Shown here in pieces: positions 1 to 5,516 of a stretch of 15,995 bases of DNA. The stretch comes from JAGMXM01 sp964458325. Lineage in GTDB: Bacteria; Verrucomicrobiota; Verrucomicrobiia; Limisphaerales; UBA1319. The stretch covers positions 1 through 15,995 of the forward strand of contig CAYWIM010000096.1 in assembly GCA_964458325.1 (NCBI GenBank), read 5' to 3'. Positions within the stretch are counted from its first letter, which is position 1. Every line of letters begins with the position of its first letter. Made by a program: the position numbers and the translations under genes. The notes beneath the pieces are model-generated. The model was not told where the DNA came from, did not search any database, and worked only from the letters and a program-made list of their open reading frames with translations.

Positions 1-79
1 ATCTGCACTAATTTACACTAATGATGACCTGTAAATAATGTGTTTTCATTAGTGATGATTAGTGCTAATTAGTGGTTAA
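1..79. repeat. ATTAGTG palindromic repeat, copy 1 (left end cut)
   Basis: The left arm carries CACTAAT at 6-12 and 16-22, and the end of a third unit at the window edge. The right arm carries ATTAGTG at 48-54, 58-64 and 68-74. Units are spaced exactly 10 bp apart and the two arms are inverted, so the block could form a cruciform or RNA hairpin. The right arm ends in GGTTAA, 14 bp before the ATG of the GxxExxY gene, so this copy forms the 5' leader of that gene. Confidence 0.8.
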
Positions 80-93
80 ATTTATCAGAATCT

Positions 94-504
94 ATGAGTG
101 GAAATATCTTTGAACAGGAAGGATACGACCTGATGGGGGCCGCATTCGAGGTTTATAACGAGATGGGCAACGGTTACCTGGAGGAGGTCTACCAGGAGTG
201 CCTGGAACAGGAATTGGGAAGCCGACAAATTCCGTTCGCGGCCAAAGCTGAACTGCCCATTCATTACAAAGGGTGTCTGCTCAAAAAGAAATATATCCCT
301 GACCTGATGGTCTTTGGCAAAGTGGTGGTGGAACTCAAAGCGGTGAAGCAACTAACGCCAGAACACGAGGCGCAACTGCTGAATTACCTGAAAACCACCG
401 GCAATAAGGTCGGCTACCTGATTAACTTTGGCAGCGCCACCAAACTCGAATGGAAACGCATGCTGCGAACGGAGAAAGAGGCCTTAACCACTAATCTGCA
501 CTAA
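94..504 (+). CDS. GxxExxY family protein (PD-(D/E)XK nuclease-like)
   Basis: The 136-residue protein has the family-naming motif G27-x-x-E30-x-x-Y33. It also has a nuclease-fold signature: PD at 69-70, the E80-L-K82 strand motif, and a QLLNYLK helix at 94-100. This order matches PD-(D/E)XK folds, with D70, E80 and K82 as the likely metal and catalytic residues. The family is common in Verrucomicrobiota, Bacteroidota and candidate phyla, but its biological role is not established. The length is normal for the family and the frame is intact. The start at 94 has no visible Shine-Dalgarno sequence. It lies just after the right arm of repeat copy 1, and the last residues (TTNLH) are encoded inside the left arm of copy 2. 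The gene is AT-richer than its neighbours, which suggests transfer. Family assignment is confident; nuclease activity is inferred. Confidence 0.88.
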   Translation: MSGNIFEQEGYDLMGAAFEVYNEMGNGYLEEVYQECLEQELGSRQIPFAAKAELPIHYKGCLLKKKYIPDLMVFGKVVVELKAVKQLTPEHEAQLLNYLKTTGNKVGYLINFGSATKLEWKRMLRTEKEALTTNLH

Positions 505-572
505 TTCACACCAATGGCGACCTATCAATATTGTGTTCACATTAGTGATAATTAGTGCTCATTAGCGGTTAA
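484..572. repeat. ATTAGTG palindromic repeat, copy 2
   Basis: The left arm has CACTAAT at 489-495 and 499-505, and CACCAAT at 509-515. The right arm has ATTAGTG at 541-547 and 551-557, and ATTAGCG at 561-567. TTAACC at the left edge and GGTTAA at the right edge close the palindrome, giving arms of about 34 nt around a loop of about 16 nt. The left arm overlaps the 3' end of the GxxExxY coding sequence. Confidence 0.85.
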
Positions 573-586
573 TGATATCCGCATCT

Positions 587-640
587 ATGGGAGCCGCAGC
601 AGGGAAGACCGAACCACTAATCTGCACTAATTCACACTAA
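587..640 (+). pseudogene. Possible remnant leader/mini-ORF between repeats
   Basis: After repeat copy 2 the sequence GGTTAA, a short AT-rich stretch and ATCTATG recurs at the same spacing as in front of the GxxExxY gene. It opens a 17-codon frame that ends inside repeat copy 3. Its first bases (ATGGGAGCCGCA) also resemble an internal part of the GxxExxY gene (ATGGGGGCCGCA at 133-144). This fits an internally deleted copy of the gene unit, but the match is short and could be chance. Translation of the mini-ORF is not claimed. Confidence 0.25.
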
Positions 641-680
641 TGAAGAGGTTTTTATTAGCGAAGATTAGTGATCATTAGAC
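611..680. repeat. ATTAGTG palindromic repeat, copy 3
   Basis: The left arm has perfect CACTAAT units at 615-621, 625-631 and 635-641. The right arm has ATTAGCG at 654-660, ATTAGTG at 664-670 and a decayed ATTAGAC at 674-680. The 10-bp phasing is kept although the loop is shorter than in the other copies. It marks the junction between the AT-rich island and the GC-rich chromosome, close to the stop of the adenylate-kinase-like gene. Confidence 0.8.
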
Positions 681-706
681 TTTGTGGCTCGGGCCGCCAG
701 CGGACG

Positions 707-2026
707 TCAGCGGCGATCGATGGTCCGCGCCGCGGCGGCGAGCCCCTGGCTGACCTCCTCGACCGATCCGTCGCCCGGGACTTCAACGAGCAGATCCCGC
801 TGGCGATAGAAATCGATCACCGGCAGGGTCTGAGCCCGAAAGGATTCGAGACGTGCCTGGATCGTGGCCGGGCCGTCGTCATCGCGCTGGTAGAGCGATG
901 CGCCATCGCGGTCGCAACGGCCCTCGGCGCGGGGCGGGTGGAACAAGACATGGTACGGCGTCTGGCAGACCGAGCAGAGCCGGCGTCCGGAAAGGCGCTG
1001 CACGATGACCGGATCCGACACGCGCAGAAAGAAGACCTGATCGAGGCGGCGGCCGAGGCCGGCCATGATCTCCTCGAGCGCCTGGGCTTGGCTGAGCGTT
1101 CGCGGGAATCCCTCGAGCACGTAGCCGTCGGCGGCATCGGCGCGCCCGAGGCGCTCGCGCACCATCGCCTCGACCACGTCGTCCGGCACCAGCTCGCCCC
1201 GCTCCACGTATCCATCGGCAATCCGCCCCAGGATGGTCTTGTCGTCCCGGTTCTCGCGGAACAGCTCCCCGGTCGCAATGTGAGGAATTCCCAGATGCGC
1301 AGCCATGAGGGCAGCCTGGGTGCCCTTGCCGCTCCCGGGGGCGCCCATCAGCACAATATCCAGGCTGGGCGGCCGCGGTCCGGGTCTCTCGGGCCATGGC
1401 ACCTCAATCAGCTCGGCGACTCGATCCTCCTGCGCCTCGGTCAGCGCCCGCAAGGACCGTCCGCCCCGGACATCCTCGAGGATTTGGGCCATCGCGGCGC
1501 TCACCGATTCGATCGAGCCGGCGGCATCGACATAAACGAGCTGGTGCTGCCGATGGAAATGGGCGATCACGGGTCCGGTGGTGCGGCGGAACACCTGAAG
1601 CCGGTGGTGGATGATCTCAGGGCGGTCGTCGGGACGGGGCGGGGTGCGGCGGGCGGCCCGGGCGAGGACGACCGGCTCGGGCGCATCGAGGAACAGGACC
1701 GCATCGAGGCGGCGGCCAGCGGTCCGGAGCAGTTCCTCGAGGAATCGGGCCTGGTACAGGGTGCTGGGAAATCCATCCAGCAATAATCCCTCGGCCGCGG
1801 GCAGCTTCCGGACCGCCTCCTCGATCATGGCATTGACGATCTCGTCCGGGACCAGCTGGCCGCGCTCGACGTGCTTCCGGGTGAGTATACCAAGGACCGT
1901 CTCCTGACTGCGATTCTCACGCAGCACCTGGCCGGTCGAGAGATGATGCAGGCTAAAACGATCCCGCAACCGCTCGGCAGTGGTTGTCTTCCCGGCACAC
2001 GTCGGCCCGATGAAAGCGATGTTCAT
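707..2026 (-). CDS. Two-domain adenylate kinase-like nucleoside monophosphate kinase
   Basis: The 439-residue protein is a tandem of two nucleoside monophosphate kinase domains, about twice the usual adenylate kinase length. The C-terminal domain (about 222-439) looks like a complete adenylate kinase: P-loop GAPGSGKGT at 228-236, an EGFPRT motif at 305-310, and a long LID with a zinc-type set C351-x2-C354 ... C371-x2-D374, as in some Gram-positive enzymes. It should catalyse ATP + AMP to 2 ADP in the cytosol. The N-terminal domain (about 1-190) keeps a P-loop (GPTCAGKT, 7-14) and LDGFPST (83-89) but lacks the zinc LID. It may be a short-LID kinase of different specificity or a regulatory domain. 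The open frame extends further upstream, but the ATG at 2026 begins directly with the MNIAFIGP kinase strand, so that start was chosen. A strong terminator lies just upstream. Confidence 0.88.
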   Translation of the reverse strand: MNIAFIGPTCAGKTTTAERLRDRFSLHHLSTGQVLRENRSQETVLGILTRKHVERGQLVPDEIVNAMIEEAVRKLPAAEGLLLDGFPSTLYQARFLEELLRTAGRRLDAVLFLDAPEPVVLARAARRTPPRPDDRPEIIHHRLQVFRRTTGPVIAHFHRQHQLVYVDAAGSIESVSAAMAQILEDVRGGRSLRALTEAQEDRVAELIEVPWPERPGPRPPSLDIVLMGAPGSGKGTQAALMAAHLGIPHIATGELFRENRDDKTILGRIADGYVERGELVPDDVVEAMVRERLGRADAADGYVLEGFPRTLSQAQALEEIMAGLGRRLDQVFFLRVSDPVIVQRLSGRRLCSVCQTPYHVLFHPPRAEGRCDRDGASLYQRDDDGPATIQARLESFRAQTLPVIDFYRQRDLLVEVPGDGSVEEVSQGLAAAARTIDRR

Positions 2027-2031
2027 GATCC

Positions 2032-2061
2032 AAAAAAAACGGCGGGCTCGAAAGCCCGCCG
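2032..2061 (-). terminator. Rho-independent terminator after the PEP-CTERM gene
   Basis: Read on the minus strand, a 9-bp GC-rich stem closed by a TTCG tetraloop (2040-2061) is followed directly by eight T residues (complement of 2032-2039). It lies 29 bp beyond the stop of the PEP-CTERM gene and only 5 bp before the ATG of the kinase gene. It should end the PEP-CTERM transcript, or act as an attenuator for the kinase gene. Confidence 0.85.
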
Positions 2062-2090
2062 CAGAGCCTATCCAGCAATGCGCTGGAAAA

Positions 2091-2870
2091 TCAATCCTTG
2101 CGACGCAGGCGCCAGAGGAGGGCAGCGCCGCCCAGGCCCAGAAGGGCGATCGTGCTAGGCTCGGGAATGGCGCCGACCACAACACCGTACATGTTCCGGC
2201 CCCCATTGTCCGCTTGGAGGATCGATGCGGTGCCAGCCTCGAAGCTCTTCTGGTAGACGGAGTACCATTGGTCGATGTCTGCGTCGGTAGCTTCGTCGAA
2301 GCCCACTTCATCGGGAACCGTGGGATTGGCGAGCCGGTTGAGGCCGTTGGCGGTGGCGGCCCAGCCCTGATCCAGGATCCACTGCATGTGGGTCGCGTCG
2401 AAGGTCGGCGGAGTCAAATTGTCGCCATCCGACAGGCGGTTATCGATCAGCATGTACACCGTTGCAGGTGAGTTCAGGGTGATGTCGAGCTTGTATTCGG
2501 CATTGTCACGGTTGTCGTTGCCGGACATGATATAATCGGCCCCGACGAGGTACGCCGGAATGGGCAGGTTGTTTGCCGTATCATCGAAATAACGATGGTT
2601 GCGGTCCACGAACGCAGGCGCCCCGCTGCCGAAGGCCGGCACGGTGAAGGATTCGCCGATAACCGCCCCCGGGAAGGGCTCATTGGCAACGCTGATGGTC
2701 CAGGTCTGGCCCGTCCACTGGGCCGTGATCGTATCGGTGGCTTCGTTATCACCACCGGTCTCGACGACGTTGCCGATGATGCCCGCCGTCGCGGAGAGAC
2801 TCAACGACACTCCCACGAACAGCGCCGCAATGACATATCTCGCCCGCTCTTCTCGTTGGGTCATTTTCAT
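2091..2870 (-). CDS. PEP-CTERM sorting domain-containing exported protein
   Basis: The 259-residue protein has an N-terminal signal peptide (hydrophobic stretch at about 13-30 after a charged n-region) and a classic PEP-CTERM tail. In the tail, PEP at about 236-238 is followed by a hydrophobic segment (about 241-252) and a final basic WRLRRKD cluster. By family knowledge such proteins are exported and processed by an exosortase, often in organisms that make extracellular polysaccharide. No exosortase is encoded here. The middle region is rich in Asp, Asn and Thr and has no domain I recognise. ATG at 2870 was chosen; ATG at 2864 is an equal alternative, and neither has a good Shine-Dalgarno sequence. 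A strong terminator follows the gene, so it is probably monocistronic. The sorting signal is certain; the function is unknown. Confidence 0.88.
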   Translation of the reverse strand: MKMTQREERARYVIAALFVGVSLSLSATAGIIGNVVETGGDNEATDTITAQWTGQTWTISVANEPFPGAVIGESFTVPAFGSGAPAFVDRNHRYFDDTANNLPIPAYLVGADYIMSGNDNRDNAEYKLDITLNSPATVYMLIDNRLSDGDNLTPPTFDATHMQWILDQGWAATANGLNRLANPTVPDEVGFDEATDADIDQWYSVYQKSFEAGTASILQADNGGRNMYGVVVGAIPEPSTIALLGLGGAALLWRLRRKD

Positions 2871-3166
2871 ATAGGGATTGTTACTTGTCGTGATTGTTCG
2901 ACTGATCCACTTAAAAGTTGCTGTAATTCGGGGCCTACTGTAACGATTCATCTCCCAGATGCAAGCATTTTCTGGCCCCTGACCGCGGCCCAAATGCCTA
3001 TTGACAAGGCATGGGAGATTAAATTGGAACAGAAGGGGATCCGGCGGTTTCGCGCACAAATCTTTGCGGTTGAAGGCGGGATGCGGACATGTCGATTCGC
3101 TCGTCGCGCCTTGCCAGCCCGCCCAATCCCCTCCAGCAAAATCGGAATTCATTTTTGCACAGACCC
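2871..3166. other. Intergenic region, about 300 bp
   Basis: This stretch lies between the stop of the prepilin-like gene (3167) and the start of the PEP-CTERM gene (2870), both on the minus strand. It should hold the PEP-CTERM promoter. A weak candidate on the minus strand is TTGCAT (complement of 2959-2964) and TACAGT (complement of 2937-2942) with 16 bp between, but the match to consensus is poor. I see no terminator with a T-run after the prepilin-like gene and no convincing small ORF. Confidence 0.4.
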
Positions 3167-3961
3167 TTATGGCAGCAACTGTTCGACGGGCAATCGGCCG
3201 ACGATCTGGCCAGGCAATCGAGGATCGAGGGTGCCGGGCGCCGGATCCGCTCGGGAGACGTGGCCGTCCCCGCCCAGCGCGTTTGCCTTGGCCGAGTGGC
3301 GAAAATGGGCGGTGGCTTCGTTGGTGCTCAAGTAATAGAACTCTTCGAGCATGGGGTGGTCGAGGGAAGCGGGGGGCTGGAACGTGTTGATTTGGGCGGC
3401 GTCCGCCAGGATGACGATTGGGGGGGGGGGGGAGGGGGGGGGTGGAAGGGTGTGGTTTGGGGGGGGTCCGGGGGGGGGGGGGTTGGGGGTGGGGGGGGGG
3501 GGGGGGGGGGGGGGGCCGGGGGGGGGGTGGGGGGGGGCAGACAGGAGCAAGTTATAGCCATAGCCATAGGCGGCGCCGGAAGCTTTGAGCTTGAACTGGG
3601 CGAGGGCGTAGGGCAGGGCGGGGCAGATCTCGACGCCTCGCCCCTGCAGGTACGGGTGGAGCGCCCCCCAGGCGGGATCGAACTGGCGCTGGCCCTCGGC
3701 CCCGCGAGCCAGCCAGCCGAACCAGTAGACGTCGCCCTGGTTGGTCGAGAACCGGCGGTAGCGAAAGGCTTGGTTGTTGTTGTCGTCCCAATACATCTGG
3801 AGAGCCAGGCCGAGCTGGCGCAGGTTGCCCATGCATTGGATCTGGCGCGCGGAGACCCGGCTCCGCGCGAGCACGGGCAGGAGAATCCCGGCGAGAATTC
3901 CCACCACGGCCGCCACAACCAGCAGCTCGACCAAGGTGAATCCGCGGCGGCGAAAGTTCAT
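3167..3961 (-). CDS. Prepilin-like (type II secretion/pseudopilin) H-X9-DG protein
   Basis: The 264-residue frame starts with a textbook type III signal: MNFRRRG, then FTLVELLVV and a hydrophobic helix. Cleavage is expected after G7, with the conserved Glu at position +5 (E12). Near the C-terminus H222 and D232-G233 form the H-X9-DG motif seen in Verrucomicrobiota and Planctomycetota prepilin-like proteins. Such proteins are processed by a prepilin peptidase and sit in the envelope; their role is poorly known. The ATG overlaps the stop of the upstream exported-protein gene by 4 bp (ATGA), so the two are likely translationally coupled. Residues about 142-181 are almost only proline because of a poly-G stretch in the plus strand (3420-3538), probably replacing real sequence. 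The flanking parts fit the family on both sides. The true protein in this middle section is therefore unknown. Confidence 0.82.
   Translation of the reverse strand: MNFRRRGFTLVELLVVAAVVGILAGILLPVLARSRVSARQIQCMGNLRQLGLALQMYWDDNNNQAFRYRRFSTNQGDVYWFGWLARGAEGQRQFDPAWGALHPYLQGRGVEICPALPYALAQFKLKASGAAYGYGYNLLLSAPPHPPPGPPPPPPPPTPNPPPPGPPPNHTLPPPPSPPPPIVILADAAQINTFQPPASLDHPMLEEFYYLSTNEATAHFRHSAKANALGGDGHVSRADPAPGTLDPRLPGQIVGRLPVEQLLP
3420..3538. other. Low-complexity poly-G tract, probable sequencing/assembly artefact
   Basis: About 120 bp of the plus strand are nearly all G, broken by isolated A, T and C. The tract lies in the middle of the prepilin-like coding sequence. A C-rich coding strand contains no stop codons in any frame, so the open frame through it says nothing about its reality. 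The composition is unlike the rest of the gene and resembles the poly-G of low-quality reads. A real G-quadruplex-forming tract cannot be excluded. Confidence 0.75.
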
Positions 3962-4989
3962 GGCCGTTCGGCCCGGATCCGGTAGAAAGCGGCAGCGGAT
4001 GCCGGGTCGGCCTCGCGCAGAACCACCAGGTCGCCTTCCCGCTGCTGATCGGAAGGCGCGGCTTCCCAATGGTCCCAGGAGATGCATTTCTCGAGCGTGA
4101 AGGTCCAGCCGGCGCGCCCGTTGAAATGGACCTCCCACCGTCCATCGCGGAAGGCGCCTTGCAGGTCGCGCACCGGTGGAGCGGGCAGCTCGATCTGGAG
4201 CCGATCGATAATCCCTTGGGCGAGAAGCGATCCTTGGGCGCCGGCATCGCTGTAGCTGGCGATCGCAAACGTATCGACGCGAAAATCGGTAAAGCTCGGA
4301 TGCAGGGCCGTGGAAAGGCTGGCGATCAACGTCCCATCCTTTTCGAGCACGCTGAGCTGAACGGTTTGGCTGAGCGCCGAATAGGCCATTTCGACGTGAT
4401 ATGGCGTTCCGGGAACCAGCTCGCGGACGGCGTAGTCGGATGGCCCGTTGTAGTTGAACACCCCGTTGGAGCTGATCACCGTTGGCCAGAGAGTGGCGCC
4501 AAAACCGGTGTCGGGAAAATAGGCGAACTCGACGACATTGTAAGTTTCGGTTCCGCTGCCGCGCTGGAAGGTGTCGGCTGTGGCCTGGGCCATGTTGAGC
4601 CAGCTCAGCGCCAGCTCGAACGCGAACGGCTTGTCCGGATTGATCCCGGCCTCGATTCGGTCCAGACGCAAGTCGAATCGGACGGAAAAATCCTCCTGGC
4701 GAGTCAGAATGTCGCCCAGGGACCGATAGAAGTAGCTGTTGGGCCGGCTCGAGTCCCAGTCGACTTCGAGCTGGGCTGCCGTTGAATTCCAAAAGAACAG
4801 CGTCGAATCTCCATGCGTCCGCCAGCCAAGCTCGGCCGGATTGATTGTGAAGTCCATGTCCCAGAGGATCTTTGTTTCTCGATCGCCGGCCTGGGCAACG
4901 AGGAGCTGGGCGGCCAGGCAAGCACTCGAGGCGAATCCCAAGCAGGCCAACATGGGCGTCAACGGCCGCTGCAGTCGTTTTCTTCGCAT
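3958..4989 (-). CDS. Exported protein of unknown function under riboswitch control
   Basis: The 343-residue protein has a basic N-terminus (MRRKRLQR) and a hydrophobic signal segment to about residue 34. It is followed by a beta-rich body with many aromatic and Asp residues (for example WDMDFTINPAELGW). I do not recognise a named domain; the body is compatible with a jelly-roll or LamG-like extracellular fold, but that is a guess. The last 55 residues (WTFTLEK ... W ... AAFYRIRAERP) resemble a C-terminal module often seen in exported verrucomicrobial proteins. ATG at 4989 was chosen because it places the signal peptide at the N-terminus; no strong Shine-Dalgarno sequence is present. The gene is the first downstream of a cobalamin riboswitch and terminator, and its stop overlaps the start of the prepilin-like gene. 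A role in capturing or handling corrinoids at the cell surface is a possible inference from this context only. Confidence 0.75.
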   Translation of the reverse strand: MRRKRLQRPLTPMLACLGFASSACLAAQLLVAQAGDRETKILWDMDFTINPAELGWRTHGDSTLFFWNSTAAQLEVDWDSSRPNSYFYRSLGDILTRQEDFSVRFDLRLDRIEAGINPDKPFAFELALSWLNMAQATADTFQRGSGTETYNVVEFAYFPDTGFGATLWPTVISSNGVFNYNGPSDYAVRELVPGTPYHVEMAYSALSQTVQLSVLEKDGTLIASLSTALHPSFTDFRVDTFAIASYSDAGAQGSLLAQGIIDRLQIELPAPPVRDLQGAFRDGRWEVHFNGRAGWTFTLEKCISWDHWEAAPSDQQREGDLVVLREADPASAAAFYRIRAERP

Positions 4990-5052
4990 GGCATCTCTTT
5001 CGTTCCCGATCCCGCAGGCCGGGCGCCACTCGAGAGCGCCGGCCTTGCAGAC

Positions 5053-5090
5053 AAAAAAACCTTCACCCTCCGTCGTGCGGAGAATGAAGG
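5053..5090 (-). terminator. Intrinsic terminator of the cobalamin riboswitch
   Basis: On the minus strand a 13-bp stem (5060-5072 with 5078-5090, two G-T wobbles) has a 5-nt loop and is followed by seven T residues (complement of 5053-5059). It lies about 100 bp downstream of the riboswitch aptamer and about 64 bp before the exported-protein start, the expected place for a ligand-controlled terminator. Confidence 0.85.
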
Positions 5091-5130
5091 GGAAGCGATC
5101 GGACGGCAGCCGGCTGCAACCGCCGATGAA

Positions 5131-5156
5131 CCTCATCCTTCTCTTGGACGGAGAAG
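5131..5156 (-). promoter_or_regulatory. Candidate antiterminator segment of the riboswitch
   Basis: In the minus-strand RNA, GAGAAGGATGAGG (complement of 5131-5143) can pair with the 5' half of the terminator stem through GAGAA/UUCUC and UGAGG/CCUUCA, leaving a 3-nt bulge. The same GAGAAG can instead pair with CUUCUC (complement of 5151-5156) in a local hairpin. The competing pairings suggest an on/off switch. This was worked out by eye without energy calculation. Confidence 0.4.
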
Positions 5157-5189
5157 CAGACCATCCCGCGGAGGATGATCCTGACGAGA

Positions 5190-5338
5190 GCCGCGCGACC
5201 GGTATCCTGGCTTCGGGCATCCAGCCTCGCCTTCGCCTTCCCAGCCGGTATGAGCGGCCAGTGGATCCGAAGGTTCGTAGCCCGTTACAGTGGCGCAACC
5301 GCCCCCGATTCCCACGGGGTTCCCAAGCGCCGAGCGGC
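5190..5338 (-). ncRNA. Cobalamin (B12) riboswitch aptamer
   Basis: Minus-strand sequence matches the conserved cobalamin riboswitch core in order. It has GGGAAC (complement of 5319-5324), a CCCCG/CGGGG helix, GCGGTTGCGCCACTGTAA (the B12-box-like segment), ATCCACTGGCC, GGGAAGGCG, and the closing AAGCCAGGATACCGG (complement of about 5199-5213). A possible P1 pairing is GCCGC (complement of 5334-5338) with GCGGC (complement of 5190-5194). The exact outer boundaries are uncertain. A terminator follows, so B12 binding would be expected to reduce transcription of the exported-protein and prepilin-like genes. By established knowledge this RNA usually controls cobalamin uptake or synthesis, or B12-independent isozymes. 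Confidence 0.9.
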
Positions 5339-5516
5339 CATGATGGGAGGCCAAGCCTCCTCACGGAAAGAACTGGGCTTATCCTGAATCCGACCGGCAG
5401 GACTGCCAAGGAAAAAGTCCGGGGGGCACGCTTTCGTCCAACCGCTCCGGCCGGGCGCGACGGGAAAGGCGGGATGGGCCCCGGCTTGCGAGGCGTTCAA
5501 TGCGCCGGGTGTTGGA
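5339..5516. other. Intergenic region between gatA and the riboswitch
   Basis: This stretch must hold the promoter of the riboswitch transcript, since gatA ends at 5517 on the same strand. I could not find a convincing -35/-10 pair. On the minus strand GGAGGC-TTGGCCTCC (complement near 5345-5361) forms a small hairpin just upstream of the aptamer. A GC-rich stretch followed by CTTTTTCC (complement near 5410-5418) is a weak terminator candidate for gatA. Confidence 0.3.

Larger units (their letters stand above)
1..680. mobile_element. Candidate repeat-bounded GxxExxY element
   Basis: This block holds one GxxExxY gene and three related palindromic repeats, and is visibly AT-richer than the GC-rich sequence that starts at about position 681. 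The gene lies between repeat copies 1 and 2, and its last codons are part of copy 2. A short spacer separates copies 2 and 3, and that spacer begins with a leader resembling the one in front of the gene. The block ends 27 bp beyond the stop of the adenylate-kinase-like gene on the other strand. No transposase, integrase or target-site duplication is visible, and the left end is cut by the window edge. Calling it a mobile element is inference from repeat boundaries, composition and the partial duplicate. Confidence 0.4.

Noticed and set aside
1..680. CRISPR-like array
   Set aside because: The repeats are palindromic heptamer arrays at uneven distances, with a gene between two of them and no set of similar-length unique spacers.
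668..1786. 372-codon open frame on the plus strand
   Set aside because: It is the shadow of the two-domain kinase gene, which has P-loops and zinc-LID residues on the minus strand.
3420..3538. Real proline-rich linker in the prepilin-like protein
   Set aside because: Not fully excluded, but the near-pure G composition and abrupt borders fit an artefact better; the open frame is no evidence because C-rich codons contain no stops.
5133..5354. 73-codon frame on the minus strand
   Set aside because: It lies within the cobalamin riboswitch leader, whose conserved RNA elements explain the sequence.
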